Below are positions 55,184 through 64,000 of a stretch of 64,000 nt of DNA, in pieces. Positions within the stretch are counted from its first letter, which is position 1. Each line of letters opens with the position of its first letter. The DNA comes from Pseudomonas baltica (GTDB taxonomy: Bacteria; Pseudomonadota; Gammaproteobacteria; Pseudomonadales; Pseudomonadaceae): the NCBI RefSeq assembly GCF_014235765.1, contig NZ_JACMYH010000001.1, positions 1,860,001 through 1,924,000 of the forward strand, in the 5' to 3' direction. The position numbers and the translations under genes are program-made. The notes under the pieces were generated by a model. That model saw only the letters and a program-made list of their open reading frames with translations, did not search any database and was not told the origin of the DNA.

Positions 55184-56077
55184 TCAAGACAATGCAGTGT
55201 CCATGACCATCATCAGGCAGAACCCTACACACAGACCCAGGCTCGCCAACTTGTGATGACCATTGCTGCGTGATTCCGGAATGATCTCGTGAGTCACCAC
55301 CAGCAGCATTGCACCGGCTGCAAAGGCCAGGCCCAGCGGTAGCAACAGCTCGCCCATACGCACCAGCCAGGCACAGAGCACTGCGAACACCGGCTCGACC
55401 AACCCGGATGCTGCGCCGATCAGGAAGGCCTTGTACCGGGCCATGCCCGCCCCTGCCAGAACCAGTGCGATCACCAGACCCTCGGGTACGTCCTGCAGGG
55501 CAATGCCCATCGCCAGGCTGTCGGCGTCGTGCATGCCGCCGCCCGCCGACACGCCGATGGCCATGCCCTCCGGGATGTTGTGAGCGATGATGGCGATTAC
55601 GAAGATCCAGATACGTGCAGGAATCACAGGCTGCTGCGTGCTGCCCACCAGATAGTCGGGTGTGACCCCGGAAACCCTCCGGTCCACCAGATACAGGCAG
55701 AACGCTCCGGACATGATGCCAAGGCTCATCAGGCCACCAGCACCCCAGCGTGAGAAACCGATGACCGCTGCCGCATCCAGGCCGGGAATGATCAGCGAGA
55801 ACGCAGTGGCCGCCAGCATCACTCCCGCGCCGAAGCCCAGCAATGTGTCGGCCACGGCGACCGGCATGCTGCGGATGACCAATACGGGAACCGCGCCCAG
55901 AGCCGTGCCCAAGGCGCAGATGGCACCGCCTTCGAGCGCGCGCAGGATGCGTGGCTCGAGGTCGAGCCAGGCCAGCAGCTCGCCCACCAGCAAGGCCGCC
56001 CCTGCCAGCAGCAGCACTGTGCCCAGCGCCAGGCGAAAGCGGCGGACACTGACCAGCGCGAAGGTCTGCGATCCCAT
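55184..56077 (-). CDS. ZIP-family divalent metal transporter
   Basis: 297 residues with about eight membrane helices. The signature metal-site motif HNIPEGMAIG (about 170) and a second QDVPEGLVIALV are both present, and THEIIPES near 268 completes the core. Zn/Fe/Mn specificity not decidable. Located downstream of the Fur-like regulated fagA-fumC-sodA group; only 10 bases from sodA, so probably co-transcribed. Confidence 0.9.
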   Translation of the reverse strand: MGSQTFALVSVRRFRLALGTVLLLAGAALLVGELLAWLDLEPRILRALEGGAICALGTALGAVPVLVIRSMPVAVADTLLGFGAGVMLAATAFSLIIPGLDAAAVIGFSRWGAGGLMSLGIMSGAFCLYLVDRRVSGVTPDYLVGSTQQPVIPARIWIFVIAIIAHNIPEGMAIGVSAGGGMHDADSLAMGIALQDVPEGLVIALVLAGAGMARYKAFLIGAASGLVEPVFAVLCAWLVRMGELLLPLGLAFAAGAMLLVVTHEIIPESRSNGHHKLASLGLCVGFCLMMVMDTALS

Positions 56078-56087
56078 GGCGCGAGGC

Positions 56088-56699
56088 TCAGTTCACGGCG
56101 GCTTGGTAGCGCTTCTCGACGTTGGCCCAATCGACCACGTTGTAGAACGCGTTGATGTATTCAGGCCGACGGTTCTGGTACTTGAGGTAGTACGCGTGCT
56201 CCCAGACGTCGAGGCCCAGAATCGGCGTGTTGCCAGTCATCAAGGGGCTGTCCTGGTTGCCGCTGCTTTCGACCACCAGCTTCTTTTCCGGCGTGACGCT
56301 GAGCCAGGCCCAGCCACTGCCGAAACGACTCAGCGCGGCTTTGGTGAATGCTTCCTTGAACGCCTCGAACCCGCCAAGCTCGGTTTCGATGGCCTGGGCA
56401 ACGCTGCCCTGTGGCTGGCCGCCACCATTGGGCGACATGACCTCCCAGAACAGGCTGTGGTTGGCATGGCCACCACCGTGGTTGGTGACGGCACCGCGCA
56501 GGTTTTCCGGCAGCTGCTTGACCGAGGCGACCAGCTTTTCAACGGGCCATTCGGCGTATTCGGTGCCTTCAATGGCAGCGTTGACGTTGGTGATGTAGGT
56601 CTGGTGGTGCTTGGTATGGTGGATCTCCATGGTCGCGGCATCGATATGCGGCTCCAAGGCATCGTAGGCATAGGACAAGGCAGGCAGGGTATAGGGCAT
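56088..56699 (-). CDS. sodA: Superoxide dismutase, Mn type
   Basis: 203 residues. Metal ligands His27, His81, Asp164 and His168; [11 protein letters not shown] and Gln149 in [10 protein letters not shown] indicate Mn rather than Fe preference. In pseudomonads this gene (sodA/sodM) is iron-repressed with fumC. Two bases after the preceding ORF. Confidence 0.95.
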   Translation of the reverse strand: MPYTLPALSYAYDALEPHIDAATMEIHHTKHHQTYITNVNAAIEGTEYAEWPVEKLVASVKQLPENLRGAVTNHGGGHANHSLFWEVMSPNGGGQPQGSVAQAIETELGGFEAFKEAFTKAALSRFGSGWAWLSVTPEKKLVVESSGNQDSPLMTGNTPILGLDVWEHAYYLKYQNRRPEYINAFYNVVDWANVEKRYQAAVN

Positions 56700-56701
56700 T
56701 T

Positions 56702-57154
56702 TCAGTGAACTCCGTAAGGAAGGTTATCGGGTTGCGTGACGACTGGCGCAACGTCGGTATCGGCGGCGCTACACAGCAACCGGTGGGTACGGGGGTATTC
56801 GCCATGCTGGCGAGTGAAGCCGAGCAACTCGGCGTAGGTCTTGCTGGCGTGGCGCAGGGCCGCTTCGCGCAGTGCAGACGGCAGCCGAGGATCCTCGGCC
56901 GCACGCAGCAAGCGTTCATGAATGGCGCACAGGTACTCGGCGCTTTCTTCGGGTTGATGCAACTGCAGGTGCAGGTCGGCCAGGTTGTGGTGGGAGATGA
57001 CACAGGCGGCCACCGCTTCGTCGACATCCGGCCAACGCTCGAGCAGCACCTGAGCCCACGCCAGGGCCTGCAGGTAATGCTCGCGCGCATCGATCAGCTC
57101 GCCCCGGACAAAGCAGGCGTTGGCCGTCTCCGTGATACGTTTCCAGTGCTGCAT
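56702..57154 (-). CDS. Helical, TPR-like hypothetical protein of the fumC-sodA operon
   Basis: 150 residues, fully helical, with a repeat-like sequence ([44 protein letters not shown]) suggesting a few TPR units. Homologue of the unnamed gene between fumC and sodM in P. aeruginosa. Role unknown; perhaps an adaptor for metal-stress enzymes. Confidence 0.85.
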   Translation of the reverse strand: MQHWKRITETANACFVRGELIDAREHYLQALAWAQVLLERWPDVDEAVAACVISHHNLADLHLQLHQPEESAEYLCAIHERLLRAAEDPRLPSALREAALRHASKTYAELLGFTRQHGEYPRTHRLLCSAADTDVAPVVTQPDNLPYGVH

Positions 57155-57184
57155 GGCGGATGTCTCCCAGCGATTGCCAAGCGG

Positions 57185-58561
57185 TCAGATACCGCCGGCA
57201 GTGAGCTTTTCGGGGTCGAGCAGGTCGTTGAGCCGTTCGCGACTCAAGTCTGTGTGTTCCAGTGCCACATCGATGATTGGCCGACCTTCCTTGTAGGCTA
57301 GCTTGGCAATCTGGGCAGCCTGCTGATATCCGATGATCGGGTTGAGTGCCGTCACCAGAATCGGATTGCGCGCCAACGCTTCCTTGAGCTTGGCTTCGTT
57401 GACCTTGAACGTTGCGATCGCCCTGTCAGCCAGTAGACGGCTGGCATTGGCCATCAGTTCGATGCTTGAAAGAAGGTTGTTGGCGATGATCGGCAGCATC
57501 ACATTGAGCTCGAAATTGCCCGATTGACCGGCTATCACGATGGCTGCGTCATTGCCGATGACTTGCGCGGCCACCATGGCAGTCGCCTCGGGAATCACCG
57601 GATTGACCTTACCCGGCATGATCGATGAGCCAGGTTGCAGGGCTTCAAGCTCGATTTCGCCCAAGCCTGCCAAAGGCCCTGAGTTCATCCAGCGCAAGTC
57701 GTTGGCGATTTTCATCAACGTGACGGCCGTGCCCTTGAGTTGGCCGGACAGCGCCACAGCGGTGTCTTGCGAACCGATCAGAGCAAACAGGTTGTCACCG
57801 GGCCTGAAGGCGACGCCGGTAAGTTCGCCCAAATGCTCGCTGAACCGCTGGGCGAACTGGGGATGGGCGTTGATTCCGGTACCCACGGCGGTGCCGCCTT
57901 GTGCCAGGGCCTGCAAGGCCGGTTGCAGAGCCTGCAGGTGGCCGATATTGGCCTGGACCTGGGCCGCCCAGCCATTGAGGACCTGACTCATGCGCACCGG
58001 CATGGCGTCCATCAGATGTGTCCGGCCAGTCTTGACGAACCCATGGACCTGCTCGGCCTTGGCCTGGATCGCCTGCACCAGGTGCTGCAGCGCAGGCAGC
58101 AGGTGCTCATGCAAAGCCAGCGCTGCGCTTACGTGAATGCTGGTGGGGATGATGTCGTTGCTGCTCTGACCACAATTGACATGATCGTTGGGATTGATCG
58201 GCTCGTTCAGGATCCGACTGGCCAGGGTTGCGATGACCTCGTTGGCATTCATGTTGGAACTGGTGCCCGAGCCGGTCTGGTAGATGTCGACCGGGAAGTG
58301 CTGCATGAAGTCGCTCGCCAGCAGCTGTTCGCAGGCACGCACGATGGCATCGCCCTGGGCCGCGCTCAACTGTTCTAGTTCGACGTTGGCCTTGGCCGCC
58401 GCTGCCTTGGCCAGAACCAATGCGCGGATGAACTGGGTCGGCATGCGTTGGTGGCTGATGGGAAAGTTGTCGACGGCACGTTGGGTCTGGGCGCCATACA
58501 GGGCGGCCTCCGGCACTTGCAGCTCGCCCATGCTGTCACGCTCGATACGGGTGTTACTCAT
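57185..58561 (-). CDS. fumC: Class II fumarate hydratase FumC
   Basis: 458 residues; iron-independent fumarase used when iron is scarce. Signature GSSIMPGKVNPV near 315 and SSNDIIPTSIHVS are present. Start overlaps the fagA-like stop by eight bases. Confidence 0.96.
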   Translation of the reverse strand: MSNTRIERDSMGELQVPEAALYGAQTQRAVDNFPISHQRMPTQFIRALVLAKAAAAKANVELEQLSAAQGDAIVRACEQLLASDFMQHFPVDIYQTGSGTSSNMNANEVIATLASRILNEPINPNDHVNCGQSSNDIIPTSIHVSAALALHEHLLPALQHLVQAIQAKAEQVHGFVKTGRTHLMDAMPVRMSQVLNGWAAQVQANIGHLQALQPALQALAQGGTAVGTGINAHPQFAQRFSEHLGELTGVAFRPGDNLFALIGSQDTAVALSGQLKGTAVTLMKIANDLRWMNSGPLAGLGEIELEALQPGSSIMPGKVNPVIPEATAMVAAQVIGNDAAIVIAGQSGNFELNVMLPIIANNLLSSIELMANASRLLADRAIATFKVNEAKLKEALARNPILVTALNPIIGYQQAAQIAKLAYKEGRPIIDVALEHTDLSRERLNDLLDPEKLTAGGI

Positions 58562-58961
58562 CGCAATATCCTTGCAGCAGATCAGTGAGTGGGATCGAAG
58601 GCAGCAACTCGCAGCACGCCAGTTGATGGGCGCAGTCCTGCCATTGGCGGATGTGGGCAGGGTGTGCCGCGCAGTTACGCAAGTCGCGCAGGGGGCGCCA
58701 CGCCTGATCCAGGCAAAGGCTGCGCCAGTGCCAGGGCAACGCCTGATCGAGGGCGGTCTCTAGCAACAGGCGAAAGGTGCCGTGTGCCACGGAGTTCGGG
58801 GAGGTGGGGGTGAAACGCGCCAGATAGCGCCCTTCGGCCAGGTAGTGATCGATGAGTCGCGGCTCGTTGGGCAACAGCGCGCAGCGAATCTGCAGGCCCA
58901 GCCAAAGCCAGTTCTCGAGATTGGCGGATTCGTGTACAGCGGAACTCATCGGCGCACCCAT
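58554..58961 (-). CDS. fagA: FagA-like protein (Fur-associated gene upstream of fumC)
   Basis: 135 residues (or 131 from the second ATG at 58949; the ribosome site does not decide). Small soluble helical protein with several conserved Trp. Identified by position before fumC and similarity to what I recall of P. aeruginosa FagA; biochemical function unknown. A Fur-box-like sequence lies 25-43 bases upstream. Confidence 0.75.
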   Translation of the reverse strand: MGAPMSSAVHESANLENWLWLGLQIRCALLPNEPRLIDHYLAEGRYLARFTPTSPNSVAHGTFRLLLETALDQALPWHWRSLCLDQAWRPLRDLRNCAAHPAHIRQWQDCAHQLACCELLPSIPLTDLLQGYCDE

Positions 58962-58985
58962 TAGCCGGAATGAGTTTCATTATTG

Positions 58986-59004
58986 ATTGATATCGAGAAT
59001 CAAC
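58986..59004 (-). promoter_or_regulatory. Probable Fur box of fagA-fumC-sodA
   Basis: Plus strand ATTGATATCGAGAATCAAC, an imperfect palindrome sharing GATA and GAGAATCA with Fur boxes. Position before an operon known to be iron-repressed in P. aeruginosa supports it, but the match is only partial. Confidence 0.45.
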
Positions 59005-59054
59005 ACAAGCATCACCGCTGAGATTGCCCGGCCTCGAGGGGCCGGGCATCGGCA

Positions 59055-60401
59055 TCAGCTTCCAGCGACCGTCATGCGCTCGATCAGCACCGAGCCGGTG
59101 CGGATGTTGCTGCGCAGTTCCAGATCGTTGCCCACGGCGACGATCTGCTTGAACATGTCACGCATGTTGCCGGCGATGGTCACTTCCTGGACCGGAAACT
59201 GGATCTCGCCATTCTCGACCCAGAACCCGGCCGCACCGCGCGAGTAGTCGCCGGTCACCATGTTCAGGCCATGGCCCATCAGTTCGGTCACCAGCAAGCC
59301 GCGGCCCATGCGGCGCAGCAGCGCTTTCTGGTCTTCGTCGCCATGGGTTACGAACAGGTTGTGCACGCCGCCGGAGTTGGCCGTACTGGGCAAGCCGAGT
59401 TTGCGGCCCGAATAGGTACTCAACACATAGGACACCAGCTCGCCATTCTCTACGAACGGCTTGGCGTAGGTTGCCAGGCCGTCGCCGTCGAATGCCGCGC
59501 TGCCCATGGCGCGCATCAGGTGCGGACGCTCGTCCAGGGTCAGCCACTCGGGGAACAGCCGCTGGCCCATCGCCCCTTCCAGGAACGAGGATTTGCGGTA
59601 CAGGTTGCCACCGGAGATCGCCGCGAGGAAATTTCCGAACAGCCCCCCGGCCAGTTCCGCCGAAAACAATACCGGCACCTCGCAGGTCGGTACCGGCCGT
59701 GCGCCCAGGCGGGCGGCAGCGCGTTGTGCAGCACGCTGACCGATGGAGGCGGCATCGGCCAGCAACTCGCCCTGGCGACTTACGTCGTACCAGTAATCGC
59801 GCTGCATCTGCCCATTGGCCTCGGCAATCATCACGCAGCTCAAGCTGTGTCGCGTCGATGCATAGCCACCGATGAAGCCGTGGCTGTTGCCATACACGCG
59901 GCAGCCCTGGTGAGTGTTGAGCGTGGTGCCGTCGGCGTTCTTGATCAAGGGCTCGGCATCGAAGGCTGCGGCTTCGCAGGCCAGGGCCTTCTCGATGGCC
60001 TGCTCGGGCGTGATGTCCCAGGCATGATACAGGTCGAAATCGGGCTGCTCGCGGGCCATCAAGGCAGCGTCGGCCAAGCCCGAGCTTTCATCCTCGGAGG
60101 TGTGCTTGGCGATCGCCAGGGCTGCAGCGACGGTTTCGCGAATGGCCTGGGGGCCGCTCGCCGAGGTACTGGCCGAACCCTTGCGCTGACCGACGTACAA
60201 GGTGATGCCGAAACCCTGGTCGCGGTTGAATTCGACGGTCTCGACTTCGCGCTGGCGCACCGATGTGGACAAGCCCTGCTCCAGCGACACGGCCACCTCA
60301 CAGGCGCTGGCCCCCTGACGCTTGGCTTCATCGATGATCTGCTGCACTTGCTCCTGCAGGACTGGCAATGCCTGCGGGCCGACGCTCTGGGGTGCGTTCA
60401 T
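59055..60401 (-). CDS. pmbA: PmbA/TldE metalloprotease-complex subunit
   Basis: 448 residues from the ATG at 60401 ([13 protein letters not shown]). Inactive partner of TldD in the heterodimeric protease that trims antitoxins and modified peptides such as microcin B17. It has the U62-family fold ([25 protein letters not shown]) but lacks the HExxxH motif. It is on the strand opposite darP, 108 bases away. Confidence 0.94.
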   Translation of the reverse strand: MNAPQSVGPQALPVLQEQVQQIIDEAKRQGASACEVAVSLEQGLSTSVRQREVETVEFNRDQGFGITLYVGQRKGSASTSASGPQAIRETVAAALAIAKHTSEDESSGLADAALMAREQPDFDLYHAWDITPEQAIEKALACEAAAFDAEPLIKNADGTTLNTHQGCRVYGNSHGFIGGYASTRHSLSCVMIAEANGQMQRDYWYDVSRQGELLADAASIGQRAAQRAAARLGARPVPTCEVPVLFSAELAGGLFGNFLAAISGGNLYRKSSFLEGAMGQRLFPEWLTLDERPHLMRAMGSAAFDGDGLATYAKPFVENGELVSYVLSTYSGRKLGLPSTANSGGVHNLFVTHGDEDQKALLRRMGRGLLVTELMGHGLNMVTGDYSRGAAGFWVENGEIQFPVQEVTIAGNMRDMFKQIVAVGNDLELRSNIRTGSVLIERMTVAGS

Positions 60402-60508
60402 GGTGTTCTCCAATCAAATTCGGGTTCGGGGCGGGCCGATCTACGGCCGGGCCAGACAAGCGGCCCCCGACTGGTTATCATGGCGGCGTTTATTTGCGGA
60501 CTGCCCCC

Positions 60509-61030
60509 ATGGTTGATTCTTACGACGACTCCCTCGATGAGGGAAAAAGCAAAACTCAGGTCAAGCGCGAGCTGCATGCGCTGACCGATCTGGGCGAGCG
60601 GCTTATCACGCTCAAGCCGGACATGCTCGATCGCCTGCCCTTGACCGATGGCCTGCGCCGGGCGTTGGCCGATGCTTCCAAGCACACTGCCAACATCGCG
60701 CGCAAACGCCACATCCAGTTCATCGGCAAACTGATGCGCGATCAGGACATCGACGCCATTCTGGTGCTGCTCGACCAGGTGGACGCTTCCACCCGGCAAT
60801 ACAACGAGCGCTTCCACAACCTGGAGCGCTGGCGTGATCGGCTGGTAGCCGGCCCGGACCAGGTGCTGGAAGCGTTTTTCGCCGAGTACCCGGAAACCGA
60901 TCGTCAGCATCTGCGCAACCTGGTTCGCCAGGCCCAGCACGAGACGGCGCACAACAAACCGCCTGCCACCACGCGCAAGATCTTCAAGTACATCCGCGAG
61001 CTGGACGAAACTCAACGCGGCTTGCGCTGA
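60509..61030 (+). CDS. darP: Ribosome-associated protein DarP (YjgA)
   Basis: 173 residues from ATG 60509 ([15 protein letters not shown]). Helical, charged; [20 protein letters not shown] and the tail [14 protein letters not shown] match the DUF615 family. Late assembly factor of the 50S subunit. Sits between tldE and tldD as in P. aeruginosa. Confidence 0.93.
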   Translation: MVDSYDDSLDEGKSKTQVKRELHALTDLGERLITLKPDMLDRLPLTDGLRRALADASKHTANIARKRHIQFIGKLMRDQDIDAILVLLDQVDASTRQYNERFHNLERWRDRLVAGPDQVLEAFFAEYPETDRQHLRNLVRQAQHETAHNKPPATTRKIFKYIRELDETQRGLR

Positions 61031-61032
61031 TA

Positions 61033-61078
61033 CGCCTGAAGGCAGGCCGCCCGGCCTGCCTGTCATCCGCTTCAGGCG
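61033..61078. terminator. Nested hairpins between darP and tldD
   Basis: Inner GGCAGGCC-gccc-GGCCTGCC (61041-61060) lies within an outer CGCCTGAA (61033-61040) / TTCAGGCG (61071-61078) pair. Convergent genes; no T-run, so either a weak terminator or a transcript-end stabiliser. The outer arm runs into the tldD stop codon. Confidence 0.5.
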
Positions 61079-62514
61079 CCGGTACCGCCCACGGTGATCG
61101 CATCGATCTTCAAGGTCGGCTGGCCTACGCCCACGGGCAGCGACTGCCCATCCTTGCCGCAGGTACCTACGCCACTGTCGAGCGACAGGTCGTTGCCGAC
61201 CATGGAAACCCTGCTCATTGCCTCCGGGCCATTGCCGATCAGCGTGGCGCCCTTGACCGGCGTGGTGATCTTGCCGTCTTCGATAAGGTAGGCTTCGCTG
61301 GTCGAGAAGACGAACTTGCCGCTGGTGATATCCACCTGCCCGCCACCCAGGTTGGCGCAATAGATGCCCTTCTTCACCGAGGCGATGATTTCGGCCGGGT
61401 CGCTTTCACCCGCCAGCATGTAGGTATTGGTCATCCGCGGCATGGGCAGGTGCGCATAGGATTCGCGGCGACCGTTGCCTGTGGCGGCCACGCCCATCAG
61501 ACGCGCATTGAGCTTGTCCTGCATGTAGCCCTTGAGCACGCCGTTTTCGATCAGGGTGGTGCACTGCGTAGGCGTGCCTTCGTCATCGACGCTCAGTGAA
61601 CCGCGACGCCCGGCCAGGGTGCCATCGTCGACGATGGTGCACAGGCTGGAGGCGACCTTCTCGCCCACGCGGCCGCTGTAGGCCGAGCTGCCCTTGCGGT
61701 TGAAATCGCCTTCCAGGCCGTGCCCGACCGCTTCGTGCAGGAGCACGCCGGACCAGCCCGCGCCCATCACCACGGGCATGGTACCGGCCGGCGCCGCCAC
61801 CGCCTCGACGTTGACCAGCGCTTGGCGCAGCGCTTCGCGGGCGTAGCCCATGGCGCGGTCTTCGGCCAGGAAGTAACGGTAATCGGTGCGGCCACCGCCA
61901 CCGTGGCCGCCGCGCTCGCGACGCCCATTGTGCTCGACGATGACACTGACGTTGAAGCGCACCAGTGGACGCACGTCGGCGGCCAGGCTGCCGTCGGCTG
62001 CAGCGACGAGAATTCTTTCCCAGACACCGGCCATGCTGACGGTGACTTGCTGGATACGCGGGTCCAGCGCGCGGGTGGCGGCGTCGACACGCTTGAGCAG
62101 GTCGACTTTCTCGGCGCGGGTCAGGACCTCCAGTGGGTTGTCGGGACCGTACAACTGGCTTACCACAGGACTGCTGAACGCCTGCACGCGGCCGTTCTGG
62201 CCGGCGCGGGAAATCGAGCGGGCCGCACGCGCGGCCTGCACCAGGGCGTCCTGAGTAATGGCGTTGCTGTAGGCGAACCCGGTCTTCTCACCGGACTGGG
62301 CGCGCACGCCCACGCCCTGATCGAGGTTGAAGCTGCCTTCCTTGACGATGCCGTCTTCCAGCGCCCAGGACTCGGAAATCTGACCTTGGAAATACAGGTC
62401 GGCGGCGTCTATACCGGGGCCGGCCAACTCGCCCAACACCGACTGCAGGCTGTCCAGCGTGAGGCCGCCGGGTGCCAGCAGGTGTTCGCTGACGGTGGAT
62501 AACATCTGGCTCAT
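61072..62514 (-). CDS. tldD: Metalloprotease TldD
   Basis: 480 residues from the ATG at 62514 ([17 protein letters not shown]). Zinc site HEAVGH at 260-265, plus the family C-terminal cysteine stretch VGTCGKDGQ. Active subunit of the TldDE protease. The open frame continues upstream through repeat DNA, but the usual family start is at 62514 with no sign of extension. Confidence 0.96.
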   Translation of the reverse strand: MSQMLSTVSEHLLAPGGLTLDSLQSVLGELAGPGIDAADLYFQGQISESWALEDGIVKEGSFNLDQGVGVRAQSGEKTGFAYSNAITQDALVQAARAARSISRAGQNGRVQAFSSPVVSQLYGPDNPLEVLTRAEKVDLLKRVDAATRALDPRIQQVTVSMAGVWERILVAAADGSLAADVRPLVRFNVSVIVEHNGRRERGGHGGGGRTDYRYFLAEDRAMGYAREALRQALVNVEAVAAPAGTMPVVMGAGWSGVLLHEAVGHGLEGDFNRKGSSAYSGRVGEKVASSLCTIVDDGTLAGRRGSLSVDDEGTPTQCTTLIENGVLKGYMQDKLNARLMGVAATGNGRRESYAHLPMPRMTNTYMLAGESDPAEIIASVKKGIYCANLGGGQVDITSGKFVFSTSEAYLIEDGKITTPVKGATLIGNGPEAMSRVSMVGNDLSLDSGVGTCGKDGQSLPVGVGQPTLKIDAITVGGTGA

Positions 62515-62530
62515 ATTTACTCCGCGCTGT

Positions 62531-62660
62531 TCGCAGGACGCTTGACGTACTGCGTAGAAAAAGCTCGCAGGACGCTTCGCGTACTGCGTGGGAAAGTGCT
62601 CGCAGGACGCTTGACGTACTGCGTGGAAAAAGCTCGCAGGACGCGTGGCGTCCTGCGCAA
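62531..62660. repeat. Four-copy tandem hairpin array upstream of tldD
   Basis: TCGCAGGACGC recurs at 62531, 62565, 62600 and 62634 (34, 35, 34-base steps). Each copy holds an inverted repeat CGCAGGACGC..GTACTGCG; the last is perfect (CGCAGGACGC-gtg-GCGTCCTGCG). The spacers (TAGAAAAAGC, TGGGAAAGTG, TGGAAAAAGC) are alike. Between yhdP and tldD, about 140 bases before the next gene end. Confidence 0.85.
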
Positions 62661-62801
62661 ATGACTGCGCGCGGGTGGCCGGAAGCGGCCCGCGCAATTC
62701 GGGTGTGGGTGACGGATGCTCAATACATGCGTCCGCCCGGACACTTTTTCAATACCGGAGCCCGGCCGACAGTCCGATACCGGGCGACGGCCACCGCGCC
62801 C

Positions 62802-64000
62802 TCAGCCGCCGAAGGGCTTGACCAGGGTCATCTGCGGATCCTTCCAGGAACCCTCGATGCGGTACTGCACACTGGCGAAGCGCGCCACGCGGTCGCCCAG
62901 CAGCTTGTTCACCACGAACAAGGCGCCGCCCACCACCGGCGCGCCGACCAGCACCGCCGCCAGCGGCAGGCTGTTGGTGATCGGCAGGGCAACCTGCACC
63001 TTGGCGTTGACGCCGTCGCGGACCATGTCCAGGGTACCGTCCAGATCGATGTCGGTGGTGGGACCGCGCAGGGTGATCGGGGTACGCGTCACATAGACCC
63101 CTTCGCTGGCCACCAGCAGGCCTTTGACTCGATCGTAGCTCAAACCCTTGCCCAGCACATCGGAGAAATCCAGGCGCAGGCGACGGCCGATGGCATTGAA
63201 GTTGAGCAGGCCGAACACGCGCAGAGCCTGGGCGCCGCCCTCGACCTCGACGAACTGGCCATCACGCAAAGTAGCGTCCAGGTTGCCGGAAAAACGCTTG
63301 AGCCCGACCCAGGCCGGCGACCCCGGCCAGCGACCATCGGCGTCGAGGTGGAACGACTCACTGGTCACGGTCGGGGCAAATTTCCACGCCTGCAGCACAT
63401 CGGCCAGGTTCTTGCCTTGCAAGCGCCCGCGGAACCACGTGCTGGAGGCTCCCGGCGCGCCTTCCCATGTGCCCGCGCCGTGCAGCATCAAGCCCTTGAG
63501 ACCCAGGTCGAGATCGTTGAGGGCGACACCCTTGGAAGTTGGGCGCAGCTTCAACGACCAGCTGCCGATCAACTCTTCGCCCTGCAACAGCTGGCGGATC
63601 CTGACATTGACCGCGGGTATCTTGCGTGGGTCGACATTGGCCAAAGGGTCTGGTGCTTCCACCGGGTTGTCGGCCTTGACCGCGTTCGGATCGACCGGCG
63701 GCAGGCGCACGGTATCGAGGTCGACGTTGATCGGGATCGCCTTGCCATCGGGCACATCGACCTTACCGGTGATCTGTTGGCTGGCCAGGGCAAGGTGCCA
63801 GGCGCTGGGGCTGCGGTTGAGTTGCAAGTGCGCCTGGTCGAGTTGCTGACCGAAGCCCTTGAGCGTGCCGACCTGCAGGTCGACCGCATTGATCAACTGG
63901 CTGGCAGTGCCACCCGGATCGCCACCGGTGTATTGCTCGGCCTGCTGCTGCCAGGGCTCCAGATCCAGGGTCGGCAACGCGCCACGGACTCGCAGCCCCT
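62802..64000 (-). CDS. YhdP-family (DUF3971/AsmA-like) protein, C-terminal part
   Basis: About 399 C-terminal residues are visible; the start lies beyond base 64000. Beta-strand-rich sequence with VEVEGGAQALRVFGLLNFNAIGRRLRLDFSD, LDGTLDMVRDGVNAKVQVALPI and the closing VQYRIEGSWKDP-Q, typical of YhdP/TamB/AsmA-like proteins that transport phospholipid to the outer membrane. Position next to tldD agrees. From memory a nitrilase-family gene separates these two in P. aeruginosa; it is absent here. Confidence 0.88.
   Translation of the reverse strand, partial: GLRVRGALPTLDLEPWQQQAEQYTGGDPGGTASQLINAVDLQVGTLKGFGQQLDQAHLQLNRSPSAWHLALASQQITGKVDVPDGKAIPINVDLDTVRLPPVDPNAVKADNPVEAPDPLANVDPRKIPAVNVRIRQLLQGEELIGSWSLKLRPTSKGVALNDLDLGLKGLMLHGAGTWEGAPGASSTWFRGRLQGKNLADVLQAWKFAPTVTSESFHLDADGRWPGSPAWVGLKRFSGNLDATLRDGQFVEVEGGAQALRVFGLLNFNAIGRRLRLDFSDVLGKGLSYDRVKGLLVASEGVYVTRTPITLRGPTTDIDLDGTLDMVRDGVNAKVQVALPITNSLPLAAVLVGAPVVGGALFVVNKLLGDRVARFASVQYRIEGSWKDPQMTLVKPFGG

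Noticed and set aside
62531..62660. Short CRISPR array
   Set aside because: The repeated unit itself includes the palindrome and the linkers are alike, so there are no unique spacers, and no cas gene is near.
61072..62697. Longer TldD with a 61-residue N-terminal extension
   Set aside because: The extension is only translation of the tandem hairpin repeats (repeated RPASFF and RQASCE). The family start at 62514 is sufficient.

Overview
The window is chromosomal DNA from a Pseudomonas species. Gene order closely follows what I recall of the P. aeruginosa PAO1 stretch from ftsW/murD through pmbA/tldD. Base composition is GC-rich, codon use is uniform in the core, and typical pseudomonad traits are present: a cysNC fusion, the rpoN-hpf-ptsN-rapZ-ptsO cluster, algW, and the fagA-fumC-sodA group. 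The species cannot be fixed from the window alone.

Layout. (1) 1-9.84 kb, minus strand: the division and cell-wall cluster mraZ-rsmH-ftsL-ftsI-murE-murF-mraY-murD-ftsW (ftsW cut by the window edge). Its genes overlap by a few bases or nearly touch. One sigma-70 promoter is followed by a phased 10-bp repeat operator for MraZ. (2) 10.1-15.1 kb: rnpB (RNase P RNA) and rsmI on minus, then lpoA-yraN-diaA-dolP on plus. (3) 15.1-19.8 kb, minus: sspA-sspB, petABC (cytochrome bc1) and rplM-rpsI. (4) 20.0-25.6 kb: an aldo/keto reductase, a GlxA-type AraC regulator between REP-like palindromes, zapE, trpS and an alpha/beta hydrolase. (5) 25.7-30.9 kb: zapG (yhcB) and a lone 1540-residue toxin-like gene. 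(6) 31.0-36.2 kb: cysD-cysNC, a Nif3-family gene and algW. (7) 36.05-39.9 kb: an accessory block of visibly lower GC, with an MFS transporter, two weak ORFs and an unknown two-module beta-sandwich-like protein. The first 2.4 kb is bracketed by an imperfect direct repeat of the 3' end of algW, the mark of an integration event. (8) 39.9-44.7 kb, minus: ibaG-murA-hisG-hisD-hisC. (9) 44.8-47.8 kb, minus: mlaFEDCB. (10) 48.1-55.1 kb, plus: kdsD-kdsC-lptC-lptA-lptB-rpoN-hpf-ptsN-rapZ-ptsO. (11) 55.2-59.0 kb, minus: a ZIP metal transporter and fagA-fumC-(TPR-like)-sodA below a Fur-box-like site. (12) 59.1-64.0 kb: pmbA (tldE), darP, tldD and the C-terminal part of a YhdP-like gene, with a tandem array of hairpins between tldD and yhdP.

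Most of the window serves the cell envelope: peptidoglycan precursors (murA, murD-F, mraY), septal synthesis (ftsI, ftsW, ftsL, lpoA), Kdo and LPS export (kdsD, kdsC, lptABC), phospholipid transport (mla, yhdP) and envelope stress (algW, dolP). The segments most worth a second look are the scarred insertion after algW with its neighbouring unknown protein, the orphan giant toxin, the divergent bc1 operon, and the hairpin array upstream of tldD.
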